Source: Nymphalis io (Eukaryota > Arthropoda > Insecta > Lepidoptera > Nymphalidae). Taken from it: a stretch of 64,000 nucleotides of DNA. The notes under the pieces are model-generated. The model was not told the origin of the DNA, searched no databases, and saw only the letters and a list, made by a program, of their open reading frames with translations. Shown one piece after another: positions 12,845-21,967 of this stretch. Both the position numbers and the translations under genes were made by a program. The stretch is from positions 6,820,001 to 6,884,000 of the forward strand of contig NC_065911.1 in the NCBI RefSeq assembly GCF_905147045.1. Direction: 5' to 3'. How positions within the stretch are numbered: the stretch's first letter is position 1; each line of letters starts with the position of its first letter.

Positions 12845-13384
12845 TTATTCTCCGTTAGCACTGGCTTGAGAATCTTGATCCTTGATCTCCTTTCTGACAG
12901 GACCAGTTTGAGCAATGGGTATAATGCGTTCATTATTCGATGCCGCTGGTTTTCTTGGCGCGGTCACAGTGAGCACACCATCCGAAGACAGCCTTGATTC
13001 TACCGTCTCTGGATCACAGCCTTCAGGAAGCACGTACTTTCGTGTGAATTGTCGAGAAATAAACCCATGTTCATCTTTTCTCTCCTCGTGTTTTCCTTCG
13101 ATTACAATATACCCATCGGCCGTCTTCACCGTAATATCCTCAGGTGCGAAGTGCTGCACATCTAGATTAACTTGGAATTTATCCTTATCGCTTCTAATGG
13201 TGGAACCGACGTCTCTATTAGTGGGCGTTTGTTGACGCCAAGGCCTGTAGTAATCACGGGAGAGTAAGGGTGCGACGGCGGCCATTAGTAAGTCATCTGG
13301 AGTTAAGGCCAAACCGAAATCCTGATCAACGATCCGGTGAGGATGTGGGAAGTCGTAGTTGAGTAGGAAAGGTGGGAGAGACAT
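12845..13384 (-). CDS. Small heat shock protein (alpha-crystallin family, lethal(2)essential-for-life-like)
   Basis: Intronless, 179 residues, starting at the ATG at 13384 (the frame is open a few codons further upstream but has no other ATG). The N-terminal region begins MSLPPFLLNY and contains DQDFGLAL. The alpha-crystallin domain spans about residues 60-145: KFQVNLDVQHFAPEDITVKT, then GYIVIEGKHEER, HGFISRQFTRKY and LSSDGVLTVTAP. The C-terminal IPI motif follows. Such proteins are ATP-independent holdases that form oligomers in the cytosol and nucleus. Divergent from the second heat shock gene at 15605. A TATA box and a heat-shock-element pair lie upstream, so heat or hormone induction is likely. 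Confidence 0.93.
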   Translation of the reverse strand: MSLPPFLLNYDFPHPHRIVDQDFGLALTPDDLLMAAVAPLLSRDYYRPWRQQTPTNRDVGSTIRSDKDKFQVNLDVQHFAPEDITVKTADGYIVIEGKHEERKDEHGFISRQFTRKYVLPEGCDPETVESRLSSDGVLTVTAPRKPAASNNERIIPIAQTGPVRKEIKDQDSQASANGE

Positions 13385-13514
13385 TTTGTTTTTTTTTTTC
13401 AATGAAATTAATAGATCGTAGAAATAATAATTGAAATATATAATAACTATTGAGTTCGCAAATTCTTTTACGGGTTACGCGCTGTATTGACTGTCTGGTC
13501 GCCGGCCGGCGCGG

Positions 13515-13636
13515 TTTATATATCGTAACGGGAACGACATCTAGTGACGACTAGAACAATCGACTACACTGTATTGTGTATTGAAACTCCACGACCGAGT
13601 CTGCGCAATGCTAGTGATTTCTCGTCGTTTCTCGAA
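13515..13636 (-). promoter_or_regulatory. Promoter of the minus-strand small heat shock gene (TATA box, heat shock element)
   Basis: TATATAAA on the minus strand at about 13522-13515 lies 131 bases upstream of the ATG. Further upstream at 13629-13636 is TTCTCGAA, an inverted nTTCnnGAAn pair of the heat shock factor type, with another TTC at 13619-13621 about one helical turn away. No binding data are available. Confidence 0.5.
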
Positions 13637-14117
13637 ATATCTAGGCTAAGTGCCAGAAATTTTATAGGCCACAAGTAAATTATCGATTAATTTTAAATAT
13701 ATTAATAGATAGATTTATTAAGAAATCGTTTTTTTTATTGTATATCCAGTAGATACATATGTAGGTCACGTAACAAACTACATAAAATGAAAAATTTTAA
13801 TGTTTTATATTAGGTATCGTCTATAATGATAAGTTTTATAACATTTTTAAATAATGAAAACAATGTTTAAAAACACATTAAATAACATATCATAAAATCG
13901 GAACGACTTCCCGTTCGTTCGCACGATACAATAAAGATTTTAAGTACTTATATATTGCTTTAAATAAATCGATTTAAGCAAATAATATAAAGTAATGTGG
14001 TTCATCCATTCTCCATTCGTACCGCTGACAACGTGTAGGCAAAAATTTCATGATATTCACTAATGCATACATAATATTAGTTTAGTTTTGACTAAAATAC
14101 CCTACATATTATATTAG

Positions 14118-14376
14118 TGGTAGGCCTTTGTCCAAGGCTGTCTGGGTAACACCCGCTCGTTACATATTCTACCGACAAATGCCAATACTTAGTATAGTTG
14201 TGTTTCGGTTTAGAGGGTGAGTGAGCCAGTGTAACTACAAACACAAGGGGCATTACATCTTAGTTACCAAGAAGGCATATTGACGATATAAGGAATAGTT
14301 ATTATTTTTTACAGCGCTAATGTTTATGGGCGATGGGGACCATTTACCAGTGAGTTGCCAGTCCGCATATTTAATT
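14118..14376 (+). repeat. Family A dispersed repeat, diverged copy
   Basis: It shares the GTCTGGGTA block, GGGTGAGTGAGCCAGTGTAA, the CACAAGGG block and the end of family A, with many substitutions. It lies between the two heat shock genes and ends in an A run at about 14380. The rest of 13640-15430 is AT-rich; the stretch at 14700-14940 has a different, GC-richer composition and may be another unrecognised repeat. Confidence 0.7.
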
Positions 14377-15435
14377 ATAAAAAAAAATTTCTGTATCGCA
14401 TCAAGCGATCTAAGGTCTACTCTACTTATATTTTGTCTTTAATGCGCGCCCGCATCTTTTTTATTAAATATGCGTTTTTTAATTATTTTGTTAAAAATCC
14501 ATGTAACATTCCTAACATTTAGGGCCCATTTATATTGATAAGTAGTGATAAAGAAGAACCAATAATGATCGACTGCATTATTATCAAACTAATCGTAAGT
14601 CTCTAGTCTTCGATATTTCTTAATATACACAGCCCTTTGGCGTACTGACAAATTTATGTAATGTAGATACCAATTTATATATTATCATATACTTATATTA
14701 AGAGTAGTAAGGTAGACTGGGCAGCTCCGTTCGCCCTTATTAGGAACCCTAAGTGTTATTAAACCACCTTAAGTCATGGTTAGAGATCCTGATTTACAGC
14801 TGGTTTGTAGTGGGTATTCCGATGTTCGGGGTGCAACCGGTGGCTTGGACATCGGCTAGCACCACATACCACTCACTGTTCCCGTGGGGGAAACGCAAAT
14901 GCGTTTTTCGAGCGTAAAAAAAGGGTTAGAGTCCCTGAAGCTGAAGAATTTCCAACACACATAATAATATTTTAATTTCAAATAAAGTATTATTATTTTA
15001 ATAGTTTAAAAGTATTATTTTAAATAAATTCATTCAATTCAACTGTAATTATTAAAATTTATTTATCACCATAGGAACAATAAGTTAATCGCAGTAGGTA
15101 TTGTTTTATATTATTATATTGTTTTATATATTGTTCTATCTCAGCCTGGAACAGTCTGGAATATATTGATCGGACTTATACCTACCATAATGTTGTATGA
15201 TATATCTATTTATATTAAGTAAGGTCAGTGACATAAGCTTGCACAACTGCACAGCCTATTTCGCACTAGATGTCTCTTATTAAATGATAGCTAAATGGAC
15301 ATGCTAAATAAAAATTTATAAGAATCGTTAAAAAGTAATTTTAATTATCTTATCGGATATATAAAAGTTTACCTGATAATTAAAATATACGTGGACCGCT
15401 TGGAATAAGCGATAAGCGCCACGTCAGTTTGTCGA

Positions 15436-15477
15436 GAAAATTCTACTAGCCGCTAGATGGCGGAACAAGTATATAAA
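15436..15477 (+). promoter_or_regulatory. Promoter of the plus-strand small heat shock gene (heat shock element, TATA box)
   Basis: GAAAATTC at 15436-15443 is an inverted nGAAnnTTCn pair as used by heat shock factor. TATAAA at 15472-15477 follows 29 bases later, and the transcript would start near 15500, giving a 5' UTR of about 100 bases. Between them at 15450-15463 is CCGCTAGATGGCGG, a near-palindrome similar to insect CTCF-type sites. Confidence 0.55.
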
Positions 15478-15604
15478 CCAAGCTGCGCTTTTCAACGGGC
15501 GAGTATTTTCTGTGAATTCGTAAAGTCAAGAGCCGAGAATTTTGACAAAGAATTAATTTTGAATAAAGTTGTGCTGAAGAAATAAACAATATATAAAAGT
15601 AAAT

Positions 15605-16195
15605 ATGAGTAAAATATTATATTTAACATTCTTGGCGATAATTTTTGCCGTCGCTCATGGCGAAGAAGAATGTCCACAAAAACAAGGAAGCAACCTTTTT
15701 GATCAGGACTTCGGACTGGCTTTAACATCTGATGACTTGCTCACCTCAATGATGTCACCATGGATGATGAGAGATTACTTCCGACCTTGGAGATACCTGG
15801 AATCGTTCACCCACGACTTGGGATCTACTATCAAGACCGAAAAGGATATGTTTACAATTAACTTGGATGTTCAGCATTTCTCACCAAATGAGATTACTGT
15901 CAAGACAGCCGATGGATACGTCGTCATTGAAGCTAAGCATGAAGAAAAGAAGGACCAGCACGGATTCGTGTCCCGACAGTTTGTAAGAAGATATGCTTTG
16001 CCTGAAGGCACAGAATCTGACAATGTGGTATCTAAACTTTCCAGCGATGGTATTTTAACTATCTCGGCACCAAGAAAGGAAGTTGATGCTAAAGGGGAGA
16101 GAGTGGTACCGATAACACAGACGGGTCCTGTTCGTAAAGAAGCCAAGGAAGCCAAAGCCGGTTCATGTTCCGCTGAAGATAAATGTAAACACTAA
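15605..16195 (+). CDS. Small heat shock protein with an N-terminal signal peptide
   Basis: Intronless, 196 residues. From DQDFGLAL onward it aligns throughout with the 12845-13384 protein: VGST/LGST, LDVQHF, EITVKTADGYVVIE, HGFVSRQFVRRY, LSSDGILTISAP, VPI and QTGPVRKE. The first 19 residues are instead a classic signal peptide: a basic MSK start, the hydrophobic core ILYLTFLAIIFAV, and an AHG cleavage site. The mature protein would start EEE and has Cys near its start and two Cys near its end (SCSAEDKCKH). It lacks a KDEL-type retention signal. It therefore probably works in the secretory pathway or outside the cell, which is unusual for this cytosolic family. The promoter has a heat shock element and a TATA box; a poly(A) signal lies at 16324. 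The family is certain; secretion is inferred. Confidence 0.93.
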   Translation: MSKILYLTFLAIIFAVAHGEEECPQKQGSNLFDQDFGLALTSDDLLTSMMSPWMMRDYFRPWRYLESFTHDLGSTIKTEKDMFTINLDVQHFSPNEITVKTADGYVVIEAKHEEKKDQHGFVSRQFVRRYALPEGTESDNVVSKLSSDGILTISAPRKEVDAKGERVVPITQTGPVRKEAKEAKAGSCSAEDKCKH

Positions 16196-16323
16196 TTTTT
16201 AGTTTTTTCGTAGTATTTTCATATAAAATATTTACTACATTTTATATTATTTTCAATAATGTGTTCACGTGAGTACTATGTCATAATATATGCGTTTACT
16301 ATGTAATACTCGTAAGACTGATT

Positions 16324-16329
16324 AATAAA
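16324..16329 (+). terminator. Poly(A) signal of the secreted small heat shock gene
   Basis: AATAAA lies 129 bases after the stop codon and is followed within 25 bases by a T-rich stretch, the usual arrangement for 3' end formation. Confidence 0.6.
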
Positions 16330-16824
16330 GTTTTAGCTGTGTAATTTTTTTTTCTTTCACGTTCTATTATTTAGACCTTTTGACAATAAGTTTATCAATT
16401 TTTTACGATACAACCATCGTATTTATATTGTGTGTTATTTGTTACCTGCGATGCAGTAAGTTATTTTTTTATATGTACATCGCAATATATTTGCATATAA
16501 CTAAAATAAAAGTAATGACTTGCAAGTAATTGCATTTAAATGAATAAAAACTGTTTCTTTCATAAACAAAATTGTTTTACTTGGTGGTAAGGCGTTGTGG
16601 CCTACCCAGATGGGGATGCTATCTGTAGCTATACAAAATAAACGCCAAAAAATTATCCTTACTTAATGTCGGTAGATATACTATTTATATAAATGAGAAG
16701 CCACTTCCTTGTGAGACATTTTATAGAATATTAATATCTCTACTTGTGCTTACGTTCAGAAATATTTTAGAAATAATACCTAGCTTACTAATGCTGTTAT
16801 ATTAACAGCATAATAATAATAATG

Positions 16825-17160
16825 TCCTCTAGACCGATTACGGCCACGGCGGCCAATCTCAAGGGAGAATAGCCAACTGCGCAGGAGACATTATAGTACA
16901 ACAAACACAGGTGCACTCTTTATTTCCTAACTCTCATAATCCGATGGGACGGCAATCCGAAATGACCGGAAAGAGTTCAGACGCAGGACCAACAACTTTA
17001 CGTGCTTTCCGAAGCACGGGAGTGTATATCCTTCCAATTTCCAGACTCCGGGCTGCTACTGAGAATTTTCTGACTTGGAGAATTTTCTGGAATTGAACCC
17101 AGAACCTCCGGATCTGCGGCCTTACATCTAGCCACTCGGCAAACGAGGCAGCATAACATA
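16825..17160 (-). repeat. tRNA-headed SINE (family C), near full length
   Basis: The complement matches the plus-strand copy at 26098-26445: a tRNA-like head with a B-box-like GGTTCAATTCC, a middle with AATTTTCTCAGTAG and a CGTGCTTCGG block, and an end with GGCCGCCGTGGCCGTAATCGG, which then meets a run of AAT triplets. It lies between the secreted heat shock gene and the THAP-ZZ gene. The short frames inside it are not genes. Confidence 0.75.
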
Positions 17161-17530
17161 TTAACATATATAAGCGAAATTGGAGAACTCTGCTTCCATT
17201 GTGTATGCGAATTTACTTTTACAGTTATTAAATATTAGACTAAATAAACGAAAATAAATAACGAACTTATGCATTTTAATTTATTAAAATTATATTAATT
17301 AATTTATTTGTCCTGCTTTCATATTTTAGATGCAGAGGCTTCTGTCACGAATAAATAATTATGAACTATTAATTAATGTAAACTGTGGTTAATATAATTT
17401 TTATATTATGAATCAGTAAACAAGAAAACACCATATTTTGAGCGGGTAATGTTTATTTAATAACTATTTTACATAGAAGTAAAATTTATTAAAGTTTAAA
17501 ATATACATTATTCTTAATTAAATATATTCA

Positions 17531-20500
17531 TTATTCATCTTTATTGGTCTCAGTTAACTCCATCATTAAGTCGGACAAATCTCCACTCAATTTCATGTAG
17601 TACAGTGGTTGTGTTTGACCTGTAATAAAAATAATTCATCTGTAATTAAAAGTTGAGATTGTCCAGTAGTAAAAACATGTTAATCTTAACCAAAGATAGC
17701 AGGTTCAAACCCAAGCAAGCACCACTGAATTTTCATATACTTAAGTTGTATTTATAGTTCAGCTCATGCTCAGCGATAAAGGCAAACATTGTGAGGAAAA
17801 CTGCATGAAAAATGTGTCGGATGAAAATCTTCCACATGTATATCCACCAACCGGCATTGGAGCAATGTGGTGGAGTTAGCTCTACAACTTCTCCTCGAAA
17901 AGAAAGAGAGACTTTAGTTCAGCAGCGGGAAAATTACAGCTGTACTTTACTTTAACTAAAAAGTCATGGACTCTGTTGGAAAATGAAAAATTGGTATGCA
18001 AATGCCTGCAAGATATGCCTTATTCGCCAGTGAATCAAGTAATACTAAGTAAAATGTTGTTTGTTGTGCAGATATAAGATTCTTCTATACTTGTAAAAAT
18101 ATTACAAAGCAACTGTTTCTGTTCTAGTACCTTGCCCCACTAAAGCAACTGATGAAGTCTCCTCAGTCTTGACGTCATTCTGATCATAATCATTAACATC
18201 TGCAAAGGCTAACTCTGGAGTACTTGATACAGGTTTTGCTACTTCAATAGTCTTTTCGCTATCTAATTTCATTTTTTTGCTGGGAACCTCTTCAGGAGCA
18301 GCCGTCGCCTTTTGAGTTTTCTTTTCCTCAATCGATTTAAGGGCTCGATCAATTTCACATCTTATATCTCTCTTTACATCTTCAGATAAATCGATTCCAC
18401 TGTCATAGTTCCTTACTCGGATGTATTTCGTAACTGGTTCATCATCGCTGGATAATTCATGTGTATTAGAGTCCGGTATGACATGCTCCGCTTTGAAAAA
18501 TTCTCTCCATTTACTTAGAAGGTCGTCTGCCACTTGCTAGAAAAAAAAACAATACTATATGATTAAGCAAACATAAAATGTGCTACACTTATCATTGAAA
18601 ACTATCACAATTTTTTTGGAAATTTCAAACATAATAAATAAGCAACACTGATTCAAGCTATTTAAGCTACTGGTGGTAGAGCTTTGTGTAAACTCGTCTG
18701 GGTAGGTACCACCCACTCATCAGATATTCTACCGCAAAACAGTAGTACTTGGTATTGTTGTGTTCCGGTTTGAAGGGTGAGTAAGGCAGTGTAATTACAG
18801 GCACAAGGGACATAACATCTTAGTTCCCAAGGTTGGTGGCGCATTGGTGATGTAAGCGATGGTTAACATTTCTTACAATGCCAATGTCTAAGGGCGTTTG
18901 GTGACCACTTAGCATCAGGTGGCCCTTATGCTCGTCCGCCTTCCTATTCTATATAAAAAAAAAAGCTTTTTGTTTAAAGTGAGATACTTTAAAAATTTAC
19001 TATTAAAATATATACATCAGGTAAGTAGGTACTCGATTCAATATTAACCTGACCTAAAAAAACAAAAGGTTGTGGGTTCAAATCCAGACAAGTAGCACTG
19101 GATTTTCATGAGCTCAATTTGTATTAATAATTCATCTGGTGCTCTGCGGTGAAGGAAAATATTGTGTTTTCTACATTCCACATTAAAGCAACATGATGGA
19201 ATAAGCTCCTAACCCTCTCCTTAAACGGAGAGAAGGCTTGGATATACTTTACATACTCTCCAGTTTCATTCAATTACATGATCACTATACTACCTATAAT
19301 CAAAAAATGACTTTATAACTATATATTTATTATACAACTTACAAATTTAATTGACTTCGGTATTCTTAACATATAATGCTGCGGATGTGACCCAAGCATT
19401 TCACACTTCTGACACAGATCATAGTTGTCACATGTAACACATTTGTAGCGAAACCCACAAATAGGCTCCGAGCAGCTATCACATACAACACCTTCATGCT
19501 TCTCTGGTTCCGTATCTGTTTCTTCTGAAATATTCTTATTAATTTAATGTCTTGAAAAGGTTACAGGTTATTTTAAAGATAAGTTAACTCTCATATACAA
19601 AAATTTAAAAAAAATGAATAAAGTAAATAATTTAGTTTTACTTTTATTTTATAATATATTGGAAAGTGTACTCTAATTATGTAGAATAAAACATACACAT
19701 TTTTTAATTACATAGCATTGTATTAAATTACCAATTAGGGAATTTTTTTCAAAGCATATTTTTTTTAAATGAATAACAATTAACTTTTAATTTAAGCTTT
19801 GATATAAAGACAATTCTATTAAGGAGGTATTAATATATTTTTACTTGGTAGTAAAAAAAAGCCGAGATGGCCTAGTGGTTAGAGTGCGTGAATCTTAACC
19901 GATGGTAGTGGGTTCAAGCTCGGGCAAGACCTACTGAATTTTCATGTGTTTAATTTGTATTTATAATTCATCTCGTACTTGACAGTGAAGGAAAACATCG
20001 TGAGAAAACCTGCATGTATCTAATTTCATTGAAATTATACCACATGTGTATTCTACCAATTGGCATTGGAACCTTTTAAGGAGGCCCAGCAGTGGGACAT
20101 TACTGTTACTGTACTGTACTTAGTGGTATAAGCTAGTATGCGTAATTACCACCCACATCTATTTTGCTGTAAAAGAGCAGTACTTAATATTATTGTGTTC
20201 CGATTCGGAAGGTGAGTGTCTATTCTACAAAAAAAAAATCTTTCAATAATATAGATAACATTAACCACTGTACAGTACATCTAAATAAAAATGTATAAAA
20301 TTAAAGTTAAATAAAATAAAAAGTACTAGCCTCCACTCATTGATCCTGGAAGACTTTTGCTAGGCATAGCATCATTACTTAGGAATCTATTTTTGATACA
20401 GTTAGGTTGAAAGTGACGAGAACAGAACCTAAGTGACTTCCGAAGCCTTTCCAGATCTTGATCCAGCAAATCGTCCCTGCCAGCTAGTTTTAGCCATTGT

Positions 20501-20719
20501 TTCTGACTTATAATAATAAAATATTGTTAATACAACAATAAAACTTTAATTTATAAATTTCCGAATCACCTTATTATCATATTTACTTAATTTCAAATTA
20601 ATGCTGCGTATAATAAATATAACTTACCGGTATTTTTCTTTTGGTAAACTATAAAAATTGAGGTGTTTATTAGCTCGGCTATTGCGGTTACAACCTTGGA
20701 TACAGCAATAGTTTACCAT
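17531..20719 (-). CDS. THAP domain plus ZZ zinc finger protein
   Basis: Five minus-strand exons: 20719-20628, 20506-20331 (or 20337), 19524-19343, 18536-18131 and 17619-17531, about 312-314 residues. Exons 1 and 2 form a THAP DNA-binding domain: CCIQGC at the start, FYSLP, a KQW-L motif, FCSRHF, and AMPSKSLPG in the place of the AVPTIF box. Exon 3 is a ZZ zinc finger: VVCDSC, FRYKCVTCDNYDLC, KCEMLGSHPQHYMLR. It resembles the ZZ fingers of p62/ref(2)P and KCMF1. Exon 4 is acidic and Lys-rich (KKMKLDSE), with no recognised domain; exon 5 ends LMMELTETNKDE. No PB1 or UBA domain was found, so this is not p62. All phases fit except that exon 2 needs a weak GT donor or a GC donor. If the exon 4 donor is skipped, an alternative end GQGTRTETVAL results. 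A chromatin role is inferred only from the THAP domain. Confidence 0.75.
17660..17945 (+). repeat. tRNA-headed SINE (family B), diverged copy
   Basis: In the last intron of the THAP-ZZ gene, antisense to it. It shares AATCTTAACC, GGTTCAAACCCAAGCAAG, CACTGAATTTTCAT, the GTGAGGAAAACTGCATG block and the GGAGCAATGTGGTGGA block with the better copies at 19859 and 27812. Confidence 0.7.
18669..18950 (+). repeat. Family A dispersed repeat, near full-length copy
   Basis: One of the best copies. It begins with CTGGTGGTAGAGCTTTGTG and runs through GGTAGGTACCACCCACTCAT, TTCTACCGCAAAACAG, GGCACAAGGGACATAACATC, the GTTCCCAAGG block, ACATTTCTTACAATGCCAAT and the tail CCACTTAGCATCAGGTGG. It ends in an A run at 18953-18963. 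It lies in the third to fourth exon intron of the THAP-ZZ gene. Confidence 0.85.
19040..19240 (+). repeat. tRNA-headed SINE (family B), old copy
   Basis: Recognised by GGGTTCAAATCCAGACAAGT, CACTGGATTTTCATG, AATTCATCTGGTGCTC and GTGAAGGAAAATATTGTG, as in the 19859 copy. It is truncated at its 5' end and heavily mutated. Confidence 0.65.
19859..20118 (+). repeat. tRNA-headed SINE (family B), good copy
   Basis: It begins GCCGAGATGGCCTAGTGG, which contains a clear pol III A box, followed about 40 bases later by GGGTTCAAGCTCGGG, a B box. The body has AATTTTCATGTG, CATCTCGTACTTGACAGTG, AACATCGTGAGAAAACCTGC and the closing GGAGGCCCAGCAGTGGGACA with a TTACTG-type short tandem tail. It lies in the second intron of the THAP-ZZ gene. 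Confidence 0.85.
20123..20222 (+). repeat. Family A dispersed repeat, 5' fragment
   Basis: It directly abuts the family B SINE at 20118. It retains TAGTGGTATAAGC, the TACCACCCAC block, TTGTGTTCCGATT and GGTGAGTG, and then breaks off into an A run. Confidence 0.6.
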
Positions 20720-21967
20720 ATTTAAGTAAGTTAAGTGGTTGTAACAATTATAACAATATTATCTTAACAGAAGCAAAATTTGTTAAATATTTATTTATTA
20801 TTGAAATGAAATATGAAAAAATGTATCTATTGCCAGATCAAAAAAAACATTCTGCATTACACATCACATCAACACAACAGTTCACAACACCCTTATTAGT
20901 TAATTAGTTATAGATAGACTATAGATTTATGCTATCCATATATACATTATTCATATACATTATTATTAGAAAACGTTAGAAATATGCTAGCTAAATTACT
21001 GATTACTATATTTTTTGAACAATAACAATGATATTAAATATAAAAACAAATATTTTTGATACATATTTACATGTGGTATAATATCCCTGTATTTTATTTA
21101 TTTTGGTATCATATTCGCTACTACTGTAGACAGGGAAACTAATAGACGCAATGACGATTTCCTTCTCACTTACACAAGAAAGTGAACGAAAATTACGTTA
21201 CAAATGGTTGAGACAGAGATAGAACTATCAAATCTTTTGTCCCTCATCGCGTAACCAGTTTTAGTGTTTGTTACGCTACTCAGGTAGCGAAACAAACTTA
21301 ACAGTTGGTGCGTTCATTGTGGTTTGCTATTCAATTTTTGCTTATTTTCGTGTTAAAAACCGATTCTAATCCAGGGAAAAGGCAGAGGAACAATCCTTAT
21401 ATCATATCGAAGCTTATACAATGGTGCATTGTCGTATTATTACATGTTAAAGCGATAGCAAGAAGAAAATTTCCGGCGTGTGTTTTCACGCGTAAGTACG
21501 ACGGTTTTGTCCTTAAATATAGTTTCTCAGTGAAGTTTCTTTATGCCATAGCATGACGGAACATTATATTGCATTAAAATCCTACCTATAATTATTTGTG
21601 ATGTAAGTGCTGCCAGCGTCAGCTAAAAAAATATTCCGTTTTTCAATAAAAAATATCGACTCGTCGACAATGTAAGCAAATAAATACAGAGTCCAATAGT
21701 AGCCTAAAGTGTTTCATTATATATGAATATGTTATTTTAATTTATTTTTTCCACTTATAATGACAACATTATTTAACATTCTTCATGAATTTATAATAGG
21801 TATTATTAGATTTCGAGTCACGAGGTTAATATAGAAGTAATTGTTGTAACCATTCTTTATTAATAACTTAATTTAATTTTAGATTTCCACATCTGAGGAG
21901 AATGCTAATCCAGTACCATAATATAGAGATCCTGAAGTACTATTGTTAACGGAAACAAAAACAAACA
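20720..21967. other. Intergenic region between two divergent genes; likely shared promoter area
   Basis: The THAP-ZZ gene reads leftward from 20719 and the large nuclear-protein gene reads rightward from 21968. Between them is AT-rich DNA with a less AT-rich core at about 21120-21560. No TATA box is obvious. A possible splice acceptor (TTTTAG at about 21883) suggests that the rightward gene has a non-coding first exon in this interval. Confidence 0.4.

Noticed and set aside
17531..20719. ref(2)P/p62 autophagy receptor
   Set aside because: The ZZ finger resembles p62, but the N-terminus is THAP rather than PB1 and no UBA domain follows.
21305..21556. 83-codon frame upstream of the nuclear-protein gene
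   Set aside because: It lacks splice or domain support and lies in the probable promoter region.
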